Shown here one piece after another: positions 8,867-17,980 of a stretch of DNA of 64,000 bases. Where the stretch lies: contig CAIULL010000080.1 of NCBI GenBank assembly GCA_903899985.1, forward strand, positions 1-64,000, read 5' to 3'. Within the stretch, counting starts at the first letter, position 1. Every line of letters starts with the position of its first letter. The notes beneath the pieces are model-generated. The model did no database searches. It worked only from the letters and a program-made list of their open reading frames with translations, and was not told where the DNA came from. This stretch comes from an uncultured Schlesneria sp. Lineage in GTDB: Bacteria > Planctomycetota > Planctomycetia > Planctomycetales > Planctomycetaceae. Position numbers and translations under genes: made by a program.

Positions 8867-10810
8867 CTACTGTTTGGGAATCTTAATGTCGTTGATTCTA
8901 TCGTAGTTTGGATTACGGTAAACCTCGACGAATTTCATCGCGAATCCGCTGTCAAGTTCCCATTGAGCTCGACGTGCCCAAGGTGTTTGCGGATGATTTT
9001 CGATCACCGCCTCTAACTCCTTTTTCGCAGTTTCACTTTGTTTCTTTAATTCTTCAAAGTCGACTTTGGTCTGTTTGATCTGTTCTTTATCTGGTTCCAG
9101 CAGTTGTTTTACTCGATGGATGTCCCAGCAATTGTTCATCGGATTTTTGGGAACGGGTCGTTGTTTGCGATGCTGGTCGAGCGAAAGCAGCAGTTGAAAC
9201 AATCGAACTCGAAACGCCAGCAATTGCCCGTGCATCAGGTCGTAGTTCGCTCTCCAGCGCTGCGAAGTTTCTTTTTCGCGCAACCTCTTGACGGAATCGA
9301 GAACTCGAGCCTGGTCGTTCAACATGCTCATGGCCCGAAGCGCTCTTTTAAACGTTTCCTCTCCTTGCCGGTCGAAGGTCGCCGGATCAACGCTGTAATG
9401 ATGCTGCTGCATATTCAGCTTTTCATCGGTGTGTGGATTAAGAGCGGCAACGACCTGCCACTGTGCTTCGCGGAATTTGTGCTCCATCCGATCTTTGATA
9501 TATGCCTGACGCGAGGTAAGGTCCGGCACATATTCGCGCATATCAAGCAAGTCGAATTTTCGCTTCTCGTTTGTTCCTGCTCCCGTCAGATTTTCTTCGT
9601 TCCCCGGCAGCATGAAAAAGATGCCACCTGTCTGCTTTGCGATCCGCACTTGCTCGTACGGTCCAAAGCCGCTGGAAAATACGTCCCATCGATGATGAAG
9701 GCCATCGAACTGCAGACATTCTGGTTCAGGCGTCTCTGGCCCCCGGTTAATGCGAATCCAGTGGTGCAGGCCATACTTCGGGTCGACCCAGTGGACGTGA
9801 GCGTATGGGTAACCAAACACAGAATAGTGCCCAAGCACGTAAACCGGTGCTTTCATCCGTTTACAGACATCGATTGTCTCTTCGACATTTTTGCCATCAT
9901 CGCCCGATTCGTCGGTCACTACGATAATCACAAGTTTTCGTCTTTGGCTACGGGCGGTGTCGCGAAACTTTGTCACGGCGGCCTGGATGGCACTGCAGGT
10001 GTTTTCGATACCAGATTCGTCGACCTTAATCCGGTCGATGGCCTTCTTGATTTCTTCGACGTTTGATGTTGGTTTTGATGTGTGTTCGTTGACCTTCTCG
10101 CCAAAGCTCATCACCGATGTCAGCAGCATTTCGTCTGAGACCTTCAATCGGGAATCACTTTTCTGGACAAGCCCCAGTTCTTCATAGACTTTGTAGAAAC
10201 GCTCGCGGATTTCCTTCTGATCGTCTTTCATGCTCTCTGATTCGTCGAACAACCAGACGACAAGCACTTTTTGTTCTCGCATCAGACGAACCAGTTCCTG
10301 TGTCATCTGCCCGAGAGCCGCTCCATATCCTTCGACAACACGCCCGATATCACCCGTCACCTGTCCAGAACCGAGATCCTGAGAAATCATATTCAGACCC
10401 GGCAAATTGATGTTGCTGATGTTCACTTTGACGTTGGGCATCTGCAGGCTTCCGGCTTCCTCAAGCTTGTATTGAGCCACTGCTGGACCGCCGGTTCCTC
10501 CACCTGTCGAAATGCCGCTCGCGGCCATATCACCCGCGACATAGTTGACGGTGTCTGCCGCAATGGTCGATTGTTCGACCTCGTCATGAAACTCTTCTTG
10601 CGCCCGTTCGTCGGTTAAGACGGAATCCACAATCATCTGCAGTTGAGCAAGTGGCGTTTTGAAGACGATCAGCGACAGTCCCGCCAGAATGAAAACATGG
10701 ACCAGAAACGAAACGGCCAGACCGGATACGATCGATCGGGTTGAAGACCGTGCTGAAGAGGGACCGGCAGTCTCTGGAGCCAATGCCGTTTCGGGAACCA
10801 ATTCGGTCAT
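8867..10810 (-). CDS. Membrane-anchored von Willebrand factor A domain protein (paralogue 1)
   Basis: 647 residues. Residues about 27-50 form a single membrane helix ending in VFKTP; the alpha-toroid neighbour has the similar VLKTP at the same place. An acidic linker and a Gly-rich patch follow, then a VWA domain at about 180-370. The metal-ion-dependent adhesion site is intact: DESES (DxSxS, Asp about 189), a conserved GIENT threonine and VTDESGDDG. The C-terminal third is helical with many Lys/Glu and probably coiled. By family knowledge, MIDAS-type VWA domains bind protein ligands with Mg or Mn. It is followed by the alpha-toroid gene and preceded by a paralogue, all on one strand with gaps of about 150-190 bases. 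The ligand is unknown. Confidence 0.85.
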   Translation of the reverse strand: MTELVPETALAPETAGPSSARSSTRSIVSGLAVSFLVHVFILAGLSLIVFKTPLAQLQMIVDSVLTDERAQEEFHDEVEQSTIAADTVNYVAGDMAASGISTGGGTGGPAVAQYKLEEAGSLQMPNVKVNISNINLPGLNMISQDLGSGQVTGDIGRVVEGYGAALGQMTQELVRLMREQKVLVVWLFDESESMKDDQKEIRERFYKVYEELGLVQKSDSRLKVSDEMLLTSVMSFGEKVNEHTSKPTSNVEEIKKAIDRIKVDESGIENTCSAIQAAVTKFRDTARSQRRKLVIIVVTDESGDDGKNVEETIDVCKRMKAPVYVLGHYSVFGYPYAHVHWVDPKYGLHHWIRINRGPETPEPECLQFDGLHHRWDVFSSGFGPYEQVRIAKQTGGIFFMLPGNEENLTGAGTNEKRKFDLLDMREYVPDLTSRQAYIKDRMEHKFREAQWQVVAALNPHTDEKLNMQQHHYSVDPATFDRQGEETFKRALRAMSMLNDQARVLDSVKRLREKETSQRWRANYDLMHGQLLAFRVRLFQLLLSLDQHRKQRPVPKNPMNNCWDIHRVKQLLEPDKEQIKQTKVDFEELKKQSETAKKELEAVIENHPQTPWARRAQWELDSGFAMKFVEVYRNPNYDRINDIKIPKQ

Positions 10811-10954
10811 ATTCCGTCTCGCAATGGTGCTCGTGAATCTGCTAAATCTCAGTCACCATCATTCAAATCGTGGCGTAAACCTTTGCGTGTTCGTTGATCG
10901 AGACACCTGTTGTCAAACGAAATCGAATTGTCTGTAGCCGTGCCGCAAAATCAA

Positions 10955-12892
10955 CTAGATATCGCGACGCTGAGGAGGCTCATTATTGACCTGTTTCTTC
11001 ACTTTTTTCTTCGTCACAGGATCGATTGTTTCGATGATCTTGGGCCCCGCAGCTTTCTGATTTCCCGCCGCCATCGGCGGATTGGCGTCATAGTGCGACT
11101 CTTTCCATTCCCAACCCAAAGGCACACCTAATTCTCGTTTCGCCAGTAATTCCCATGGCGTTCTGGGGTGGTCGTCGATCACATGGCTCAGGTACTCTTT
11201 GGCCTTACTCGCCATCTTCTTGGTCGTCGCACCAGACGTGATGTCATTGGCCGGAACGAGTCGCCACTGATTATTGCCCGCAGTTTCAAACTTCTTGGGA
11301 TTCGCCTTCATTTCTGCAAGCATCGTGTTGTAGCCAAAGGCACGAACTCGAAGAGCGAGCGTTCGTCCCATTGCCAGATCGTAGCTCGCCTTCCAGCGGG
11401 CTTCTTTAATTTTCGCGCGGTCCTTTTCGCCCTGTTCTAATAGTCTCAACAGGCTATCCAGACTCAGATCCAGATCGGCAATTGGTTTTTGAGCCTCGGT
11501 CAATTCCTGGCGCAAAACCGTGTCGTTATCGGCTTTGAAATCAAGCCGAGGCATGGCAATGCTGAGAACTTTTCGACGTTGAGTTTCACTGACCAATGCC
11601 GCACAAGCCTGCACCAGCGAAGATTTGGCCTTATTGTGACGTAAATCATTCTCCAGCGTTGGAATCGGACGATAATCGGGAGAATAATTCCGCATCACCG
11701 CAGCGTCGAACTGATGCTGTCCACGGCCATTGTCGGCGATAAAGTAAAGTCCGTTCGTTTCGGAACAGAGTCGCGTCAGTGCATACGGACCGAATCCGGA
11801 AGACATGTCATCAAGGTCGTAACTGTGTGTTCCCCAAAAGCCCAGTCGAACCAGTTCAGGATAAAATGACTCGGGCCCTTTTTGCATGACCCCGATGACT
11901 GTCTCGCCATTCTCCATTTCAAATTGAGATTCTACGGTTTCACGGCCAAACGGAGCCGAGTCTCCAACGCAATAACAGCGAATCTGGTATTTTCGACAGG
12001 TCACAATCGCCTGCTCGAGATTCACCGGATCACTGCCTGCTTCGTCTGTAACGACGATCATCATGACGCGATGATCCCGATCACTTTGGGACTTGAATTT
12101 GTTGGCAACCAGATTGACCGCTGCAAAGGTGTTTTCCGTGCCGGACGATTCCGATTTGATCTTACGAACCGTCTTCACAAGATCCTCGGCGTCGTCTAAC
12201 GGTTTATCTGTCACGATCGTACATTTTTCGCCGAAGACGGCGACCGCACTTCTTAACGCTTTGTCTGCGCCGACGTTCAGTTGGGTTAATTGCTTATAAA
12301 CATTTTCCACTCGGTCCGCGATTTGAGCTCGACGTCCGGATAACGACGGTGATACGTCGAAAACCCACACCACCAGCGTTTTCTTTTCCCTGAGCGAGTT
12401 CGCGATCTCCCAAGACAGACGATCGATCGCCCCATTGACGCCCCCTGCGTGTTCGGTGGTTCCGGATGTGGCGACTGAAGCGAGCACGTCCGTCTTGGAC
12501 GGACGGGGAAGTTCGTCAGTCGTCGGTGCTGAAACACTCACAACCACGCTCGAATCGACACTTCTTTCAATCTCAGCCTGAGTGTCTTTCGTGAGAACGG
12601 ATGAGGCTTCCTGCGAGGCAGAAAAGTTCGCGACATCGCCTTCTGTACCAATCTGATCTGACACAGTCGAATCAAATCGAGGCTGAAACGAATCATCCCC
12701 TTCGTTGTCAACAACCGTCGAAACCGACGCGACGGAATTGATGTTCTGAGCAAACTTGATGACCCCCAGGACACCCAGAGCCAGCACATGCACCCCAACA
12801 CTGACCAGACAGGCAATCAGCAACGTGCGCGGAATCCGAGTCGGCTCGATTTCCATGTCGAAAACTTCGGGCTGTGATGCATTTGTACTCAC
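10955..12892 (-). CDS. Membrane-anchored von Willebrand factor A domain protein (paralogue 2)
   Basis: 645 residues, GTG start with AGAGGAG about 7 bases upstream. Layout mirrors the next gene downstream: a membrane helix at about 23-46, a Ser/Thr/Glu-rich linker, and a VWA domain from about 170 with MIDAS residues DVSPS (Asp about 179), SSGTENT and VTDEAG. The two proteins share the blocks LVVWVFD / LVVWLFD, the AVFGEK / MSFGEK strand and a DDMSSGFGPY-like motif near the end of the domain, so they arose by tandem duplication. The C-terminal region is helical and basic, ending in a Lys-rich KKKVKKQV tail. The protein most likely projects from the inner membrane. No regulator is adjacent. Confidence 0.85.
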   Translation of the reverse strand: MSTNASQPEVFDMEIEPTRIPRTLLIACLVSVGVHVLALGVLGVIKFAQNINSVASVSTVVDNEGDDSFQPRFDSTVSDQIGTEGDVANFSASQEASSVLTKDTQAEIERSVDSSVVVSVSAPTTDELPRPSKTDVLASVATSGTTEHAGGVNGAIDRLSWEIANSLREKKTLVVWVFDVSPSLSGRRAQIADRVENVYKQLTQLNVGADKALRSAVAVFGEKCTIVTDKPLDDAEDLVKTVRKIKSESSGTENTFAAVNLVANKFKSQSDRDHRVMMIVVTDEAGSDPVNLEQAIVTCRKYQIRCYCVGDSAPFGRETVESQFEMENGETVIGVMQKGPESFYPELVRLGFWGTHSYDLDDMSSGFGPYALTRLCSETNGLYFIADNGRGQHQFDAAVMRNYSPDYRPIPTLENDLRHNKAKSSLVQACAALVSETQRRKVLSIAMPRLDFKADNDTVLRQELTEAQKPIADLDLSLDSLLRLLEQGEKDRAKIKEARWKASYDLAMGRTLALRVRAFGYNTMLAEMKANPKKFETAGNNQWRLVPANDITSGATTKKMASKAKEYLSHVIDDHPRTPWELLAKRELGVPLGWEWKESHYDANPPMAAGNQKAAGPKIIETIDPVTKKKVKKQVNNEPPQRRDI

Positions 12893-13312
12893 GAGCGGCT
12901 CCTCTGATCCCGTTTCCCGCCGGGTCTCACCGTGACTTGCTTGATCGATAATACTCTACCGCGTTGCCAGACCCCAAGCAATTCTTAACACTTTTACAGC
13001 ATTCTTGTTGAGTCTCCTGTTATAACCTCCGAATCTCGCAAAACCTTCGTTTTGGGGAGCGGATCGAGTTAATCGAAGAGGCAGGTTCTTCGGTGTAACC
13101 TTGCGTCGCAGCGAAGCGGACCAGGCAGTACCGCTTAAGAATTCTGACTCGGCATCGGTGGTTTGGGGAATTATTGAAATCAAGGCGGCCCTCATGGGGC
13201 ACAGCCGAACAACACAAATGCTTTCATTAAAACACGTTACGAAACCACCTGTTTAGAAGAAAACGTGTACGAACGAGAAATTGTCGTGATAAAGAGGGGC
13301 TTTATTTCGCGG
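12893..13312. other. Intergenic region upstream of the VWA genes
   Basis: This region separates the VWA gene start from the stop of the HAAS-type gene. On the minus strand TTGCTT, 17 bases and TAGAGT form a weak promoter-like pair near 12950-12980. A hairpin ATAAAG-AGGGG-CTTTAT at 13290-13306 lies just after the HAAS-type stop and could end its transcript, though no clear T-run follows. No gene is seen. Confidence 0.35.
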
Positions 13313-14668
13313 CTAGAAAAACCCGCCACCGCCTCCCAAACTGCCCGCTCCGCCCCCCATTCCCCCACCACCCATGCTGACCGCCGATCCGTGTTCGGAT
13401 ACTTCACGAATTTTTGACTGGTCGCGAATGCACATACTGACGTGGTCAGGCAATTGGATTGTCAACTCATTGAGTTTGCCGCTTTCCAAGTTGAATGTCA
13501 CGCTATTCTTTCGCAGCCAGACGCTGGTGGATGTTCGACCCGTTCCATCCAACCCGTTCCAATAGCCGTAATCCACCGGGTCTGGCTTCAATTTGGCCAA
13601 TCCAAATTGTGCCTCATATTCACCGGCTGGAACCAGCCATTCTTCAGATGAAACCCATTTTCCATGCCGGATGACATCGTCGATCGGGACGATCCATCGA
13701 TCATTTCCGGAATACGTCGGAGAAGAGCTTTCAGGTTCGACTGCAATCGTCAGATTCTTGTCTTTTCCAAGCAACAAAAGCGGCATTGAAACGTCAGGCC
13801 AACGACCTGTTGCTCGCCATGCTCGACCAGCAACGGTGCGAGATCCGCGGGGGCGTAACCGCATTACTAAACCCAGCGAGCTGAGATCCAGGTCGTCCGG
13901 CAAGTCGTCGACGCGGAATACGACTTTTGTCAGCTCGGGCATTTTCCCCGGGACGACAACGTGCTCAAGATGATCTTGATGATAAGGAATTGTGAAAGTT
14001 GACGTCGCAAGTTCATTAAACTGAGTTCTAATCGTGACTTCAAAACGCCCTGGTTCGGTCAGTCCACAATCGGCCATCCCCGAAGGATCAAGAGTAAATT
14101 GCTGAGCGTCACCCCCATTAGACACCGGCCAACCAAGCTCGGGTTGTTTCTTGACTGTCAATGTACATCGGGACGCGGGAGGGCCATCCTGAGTATCAAT
14201 TGTGACTTTCACCTGCAAATGACTCTTCTGCGGTTCACTATCAGAAGATGTTTCCACTGGCTGTGCGGGCTTGATGAGTCCAACGATCCGCTCCATCAAT
14301 TCCGCATTAGCCTTCTGCTGAAGAGCGGCACTTAACTGTTGCTGGTGCAGCATCCATCCCATCATGCCGACCAGGACTGCACAGACCACCATGGAAAACA
14401 GTGCACTTCCAACGGCAATTCGCTGTGACATGATTTTACTCCACATGGCCTGAAACCAAAGTTTTCGAGCAATCTCTCTGGGGTCACCAAACCGGCTCAA
14501 AACACGTTCTTTCGCGGAGGCTTCGTCACCTCCCTGAATCAATAGCTCCCGACGCAGTCCGCACTGCAGGTGGTCCAGGATTTCGTCGACAATATCCTGT
14601 CGTAATGATGTCGGCTCATCTTCACGCAAAGGTGGCAGTCGAGTCGTTATTTCACGAGCATCCATCAT
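13313..14668 (-). CDS. PadR-associated HAAS-type membrane protein with glycine-rich tail
   Basis: 451 residues from ATG 14668 (a second ATG follows directly). The first 75 residues resemble the helical HAAS / permease-prefix domain that is typically encoded next to PadR regulators: DEILDHLQCGLRREL, then AKERVLSRFGDPREIARKLW. One membrane helix follows at about 84-106, then a coiled stretch and an extracytoplasmic part of mostly beta character without recognised family. The C-terminus is a Gly-rich tail (GGGGMGGG pattern) ending in FF. The in-frame extension back to 14854 overlaps the PadR gene and is rejected. It lies 110 bases after padR on the same strand; by analogy with other PadR/HAAS pairs PadR probably controls it. 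Confidence 0.7.
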   Translation of the reverse strand: MMDAREITTRLPPLREDEPTSLRQDIVDEILDHLQCGLRRELLIQGGDEASAKERVLSRFGDPREIARKLWFQAMWSKIMSQRIAVGSALFSMVVCAVLVGMMGWMLHQQQLSAALQQKANAELMERIVGLIKPAQPVETSSDSEPQKSHLQVKVTIDTQDGPPASRCTLTVKKQPELGWPVSNGGDAQQFTLDPSGMADCGLTEPGRFEVTIRTQFNELATSTFTIPYHQDHLEHVVVPGKMPELTKVVFRVDDLPDDLDLSSLGLVMRLRPRGSRTVAGRAWRATGRWPDVSMPLLLLGKDKNLTIAVEPESSSPTYSGNDRWIVPIDDVIRHGKWVSSEEWLVPAGEYEAQFGLAKLKPDPVDYGYWNGLDGTGRTSTSVWLRKNSVTFNLESGKLNELTIQLPDHVSMCIRDQSKIREVSEHGSAVSMGGGGMGGGAGSLGGGGGFF

Positions 14669-14706
14669 TTGAACCTGATGTTGTGATCGTCGGGAGGCTT
14701 TCTTCG

Positions 14707-14775
14707 TAGTATGGGCTTCAGCCCGTACGCCATTAAGTCCAATCCGATTTCGGACGAGCCGAAGCCCGTAATACG
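14707..14775. repeat. Inverted palindromic repeat pair between padR and HAAS-type gene
   Basis: A 15-base unit at 14707-14721 recurs inverted at 14761-14775 with 13 of 15 matches. The first copy itself folds: GTATGGGCT-TC-AGCCCGTAC (14711-14730) is a 9-pair stem with one G-T wobble. The arrangement resembles REP/BIME-type dispersed elements and fills the gap between the two genes. Confidence 0.6.
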
Positions 14776-14778
14776 ATT

Positions 14779-15126
14779 TCAAAATGCCGGGATGGCTGTT
14801 GCCGAATGGCCTTCGCCGAGTACCCCTTGAATTCCACTCGCAAATGCCTGCCATTCCTGTTTCTTCGCGTCGAGCGCTTTAATACCCGCTGAAGTCAGTT
14901 CGTAATACTTCCGTCGTCGACCCTCGACTTCGTGCCACGATGACTTCACAAGCTTCTGAGTCTCAAGCCGATGCAGCGCCGGATAAAGGCTTCCCTCTTT
15001 CAGCGAAAAATATCCGTTCGATCGAGAATCGACCGTTTGCGAAATTTCATATCCGTAGGTCCGCCCGTGCGAGATCACTTCGAGCATCAGCATCTCGACT
15101 GCTCCCGATAGAAGGCGTGAATCCAT
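14779..15126 (-). CDS. PadR-family transcriptional regulator
   Basis: 115 residues. A winged-helix repressor of the short PadR class: the first helix (LLSGAVEMLMLEVI), then GRTYGYEISQTVD, the recognition segment LKEGSLYPALHRLETQKLV and the wing VEGRRRKYYELTSAGIKAL are all present. The start is placed at ATG 15126 because AGGAG lies 8-9 bases upstream; the earlier in-frame ATG 15135 overlaps that ribosome site. PadR proteins often repress a neighbouring membrane-protein gene and are released by small ligands or envelope stress; here the neighbour is the HAAS-type protein just downstream. The ligand cannot be told from the sequence. Confidence 0.9.
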   Translation of the reverse strand: MDSRLLSGAVEMLMLEVISHGRTYGYEISQTVDSRSNGYFSLKEGSLYPALHRLETQKLVKSSWHEVEGRRRKYYELTSAGIKALDAKKQEWQAFASGIQGVLGEGHSATAIPAF

Positions 15127-15301
15127 GATTGGCATCTCCTGACTTGATCTGCGAATCAATCACAGACACAACAAACCGCCATACATAAGCGGACTAGGCA
15201 TAAAGCATAGAAAGACTAGGTATGCATGTCAATCAAAATGCTTTGGACACTTTTTTTCCCCGAAATTCAACCTTAGAAAGCTATCACCCTGAAGATCGGG
15301 T

Positions 15302-16765
15302 TCACGTCAGGCCTTTGATTGGTTCACCATGATAGACATGATGCGGACGATCAAGCACATCTTTCCACGAAATGGTTGCGGGTAAACCGAGTGCTTCGTA
15401 GATCGTTGCTGCCATATTCTCAGGCGTTTGGGCATCCGACTTTGGATATGCGCCGAGACTGTCAGAGGCGCCAATCACTGTACCTCCGTTAATCCCTCCA
15501 CCTGCAAAGAAAACGGATTGAACGGCACCCCAGTGGTCACGCCCGGGTGTTTTCGTCTCGGCGCCGGGGAACGTAAAGATTTTCGGCGTGCGCCCGAATT
15601 CCCCGGCCATGACGATCAGGACATCATCCAGCATTCCTCGTTCAGCGAGATCATCAATCAGCGCAGATACGGCTCGGTCTGTCGGCGGAAATAGAAAGTT
15701 CTTCAGATTTCCAAAAGCCGCTTCATGTGTGTCCCAGGCTTCATCATTTCCCAGATTGACCTGAACCAGGCTGACGCCAGCCTCGACCAGTTGACGAGCC
15801 ATCAGCAGTGACCAGCCGAATGAATTACGACCATATCGATCCTGATCCTTCGCGTCAGCAGCATGAACATCGAGAGCCCGATGCACGCGTCCTTCGAGCA
15901 ACATCGAGACCGCCGTTTGCCGATGACGATCGAACTCAAGCACATCCGCCGCCTGATCCAGGGATTTTCGCTGTCGCTGGATTGTTTCCAGAAGTCGAAG
16001 GCGAGACTGGAACTGGTCCCTCAGCATGTTTTCCGAGAGCTCTATTTTCGGTGCTTCAAAACGATAGTCAGGTGGATTCATGCGACCCTTCTGCCTTTGG
16101 AAACCGTATTCCGGAAAGGCACCATGAATATACTTCGTATCTCGGTACTGACTGGCTTCGATGAACCAGGGCTCAAACCTGGGCCCCATTTCACCTGCAA
16201 ATTGGCCAGGGATGGTCCGACCAGTGACGTGAATCAGTTTTTCCGGCAACACGGCGGCAGGCGGAAGATTGTTTCTCGGCGGCACCACCCGCGTTACGAC
16301 AGATGCAATCGAAGGGAAATCTGTCGGCTTGGGGCGATTTCCGTCAAATCCAACAGGCAGCGGCGTGCGACCCGTCAACATCACGTGGTGACCTGCCGAA
16401 TGTTCGTTGTAGGGATGCGTTAATGACCGCACCAGAGCCCATTTGTCGCTTCGGGCGGCCAGCATGGGGAGGTGCTCACAAACGGAAATTCCAGGCGTTT
16501 TCGTTTCAATCGGAGCGAATTCACCCCGAATATTTTCCGGCGCATCGGGCTTTGGATCGAAACTGTCGTGCTGTCCCAGTCCCCCGGAAAGAAAAATATA
16601 AATCACTCCTTTCACCCGGCGTTTCGGTGTCGCGACTTGATTTTCAGCCGCCAGCGTATGAAGACCGTCAACGTGGTTCATACCGAGACCCAACAGGCCG
16701 ATCGACCCCACCTGAACCGCAGTACGTCGCGAAAATCGTGGATGAGCAAAACGAGTTCGGTTCAT
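15302..16765 (-). CDS. Tat-exported DUF1501 protein
   Basis: 487 residues. The N-terminus carries a twin-arginine signal (SRRTAVQVGSIGLLGLG), then the DUF1501 body with its alkaline-phosphatase/sulfatase-like fold: IYIFLSGGLGQHDSFDPKP near the start, HSAGHHVMLTGR, VNLGNDEAWDTHEA, and VIMAGEFGRTPKI late in the protein. Asp/His in these motifs resemble metal ligands of the alkaline-phosphatase superfamily. DUF1501 genes are highly expanded in planctomycetes, generally next to DUF1549/DUF1553 genes; here that partner is absent and the gene stands alone. Enzymatic activity is unproven. Confidence 0.9.
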   Translation of the reverse strand: MNRTRFAHPRFSRRTAVQVGSIGLLGLGMNHVDGLHTLAAENQVATPKRRVKGVIYIFLSGGLGQHDSFDPKPDAPENIRGEFAPIETKTPGISVCEHLPMLAARSDKWALVRSLTHPYNEHSAGHHVMLTGRTPLPVGFDGNRPKPTDFPSIASVVTRVVPPRNNLPPAAVLPEKLIHVTGRTIPGQFAGEMGPRFEPWFIEASQYRDTKYIHGAFPEYGFQRQKGRMNPPDYRFEAPKIELSENMLRDQFQSRLRLLETIQRQRKSLDQAADVLEFDRHRQTAVSMLLEGRVHRALDVHAADAKDQDRYGRNSFGWSLLMARQLVEAGVSLVQVNLGNDEAWDTHEAAFGNLKNFLFPPTDRAVSALIDDLAERGMLDDVLIVMAGEFGRTPKIFTFPGAETKTPGRDHWGAVQSVFFAGGGINGGTVIGASDSLGAYPKSDAQTPENMAATIYEALGLPATISWKDVLDRPHHVYHGEPIKGLT

Positions 16766-17100
16766 TTTGAATGCCCTGGTTTTTGATCGATTTGCTGGAT
16801 GCCGTCTTGTCCGTTACCGAATTCCGCGAAAAGCGGCTTTTCGAATTGCCAAGTTCACAATCGGATGATGCGATAATGACTGAAAATCATAACAAGCAAT
16901 CCCAATATGTGTCACCGCTAAATTGCCGAACGACATTACACGAATCATCCAGATGATTATTCTCATTCATAAGACATGTCGTTTTATTTTACAGTCTTCT
17001 TCAGTTATTCAATGTTATTCATTGCCTTTCAACAAACCACGATACTAGGATGATGAGGTTGCGTGACATTTTAAATCCCGCACAAACACTTAACAGACTT
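16766..17100. other. AT-rich divergent intergenic region
   Basis: The stretch between the DUF1501 start and the first stress-island leader is AT-rich, with no gene. A perfect 7-bp inverted repeat CGAAAAG-CGG-CTTTTCG lies at 16827-16843, close to the DUF1501 start. The promoter driving the first BON leader should lie in the AT-rich part around 16960-17090, but no textbook -35/-10 pair stands out. Confidence 0.4.
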
Positions 17101-17219
17101 CGTTGGACGACAAAGTAAAAGGCACACCGGAAATCCGGAGGGCCTGTTGCAGAGTAAGCCGACGTGATTGAATGCCAATTCGGCGTTCAGCACGTCGGCT
17201 TTTTTTTTCGCCATTGGCG
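17101..17219 (+). promoter_or_regulatory. Structured leader with terminator (copy 1) upstream of BON gene 1
   Basis: Parts in order: conserved 5' block CGTTGGACGACA-AAGT-AAAAGGC (17101-17123); stem CCGGA/TCCGG (17127-17131 / 17134-17138) closed by GGC/GCC; then an intrinsic terminator with arms GCCGACGTG (17158-17166) and CACGTCGGC (17191-17199) followed by nine T (17200-17208); then a short CGCC-ATT-GGCG hairpin. The BON start GTG is only 26 bases past the T-run, so the terminator must be read through for expression. Copy 2 before the second BON gene has the same parts, and the upstream stem differs by paired changes. Family: none recognised. Ligand or factor unknown. Confidence 0.7.
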
Positions 17220-17233
17220 AGATCGGCTTGATC

Positions 17234-17881
17234 GTGAAAACAGACGAACAATTGAAGCAAGACGTACTGCAGGAACTTCGATGGGAATCTTCCCTGAATG
17301 CGACCAACGTGAATGTCGCAACGCATAACGGCGTTGTGACACTGAGTGGTTCTGTCCCGCATTATGCCGAAAAGGGCGCTGCAGAACGGGCGACCCAGCG
17401 CGTTGACGGTGTCAAGGCCATCGCCGAGGAGCTGGATGTCCAGCTCACCGACGACCGAAATCATGCCGACACCGAAATCGCCGAAGCCGTCGCGAACTCG
17501 CTGAAATGGCACGTGTGGGTTCCGAGCAGCGTTCTGGCGACCATCGAGAAGGGCTGGGTGACACTCACTGGCAGCGTCACTTTTGGATTCGAACAGAATT
17601 CCGCCGTGAGCGCCGTGTCCTATCTTTCCGGTGTGAAAGGGGTCACTAACAATATTACGTTGAAGCCAAAGGTTCAGGCGAAGGCTGTCAAAGAGGCCAT
17701 TGAGGGCGCTCTGAAACGTAACGCCGAAGTTGACGCCGAACACGTTTCGGTTTCAGCAATTGGCGGCAAGGTGACTTTGACAGGAACCATCCCTTCCTGG
17801 AACGAGCGAGATGAAGCGGGGCGAGCCGCGTGGAGTGCCGAAGGTGTCACCGAAGTCCAGAACAATCTTGCCATTTTATAG
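17234..17881 (+). CDS. Triple BON-domain protein 1
   Basis: 215 residues, cytoplasmic or periplasmic without a signal peptide. Three BON domains (bacterial OsmY and nodulation) follow one another, each with an alpha-helix start and the VxLxGxV strand: [14 protein letters not shown] near 35, [14 protein letters not shown] near 110 and [17 protein letters not shown] near 180. BON domains are thought to bind membranes or polysaccharide and are typical of osmotic/stress proteins. GTG 17234 is chosen because the aligned paralogue at 20066 starts at the same residue (MKTD/VKTD); an upstream TTG 17168 would place the start inside the terminator hairpin. The gene opens the stress island. Confidence 0.9.
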   Translation: MKTDEQLKQDVLQELRWESSLNATNVNVATHNGVVTLSGSVPHYAEKGAAERATQRVDGVKAIAEELDVQLTDDRNHADTEIAEAVANSLKWHVWVPSSVLATIEKGWVTLTGSVTFGFEQNSAVSAVSYLSGVKGVTNNITLKPKVQAKAVKEAIEGALKRNAEVDAEHVSVSAIGGKVTLTGTIPSWNERDEAGRAAWSAEGVTEVQNNLAIL

Positions 17882-17980
17882 CCCCGCAAGGGCCATTAAT
17901 GGCTCTACATTAAAACGATAACGATGGCTGTGGAGCGCTTTCGCGCCCAGCTAAACATATTTAACAGGAAACACAATAAC

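Noticed and set aside
9104-10066. Long plus-strand frame (about 320 codons) opposite VWA paralogue 1
   Set aside because: It is antisense to a well-supported VWA gene, has no family motifs and shows frame-shadow composition.
14669-14854. N-terminal extension of the HAAS-type protein
   Set aside because: Overlaps the PadR gene and the palindrome; the ATG at 14668 gives the expected domain start.
17101-17219. Known riboswitch (c-di-GMP-I, c-di-AMP, cobalamin, fluoride, ZTP) in the BON leaders
   Set aside because: None of the consensus cores of these classes could be matched in the two leader copies.
17168-17233. Longer N-terminus of BON protein 1 starting at TTG 17168
   Set aside because: The start lies inside the terminator hairpin; the paralogue starts at the position equal to GTG 17234.
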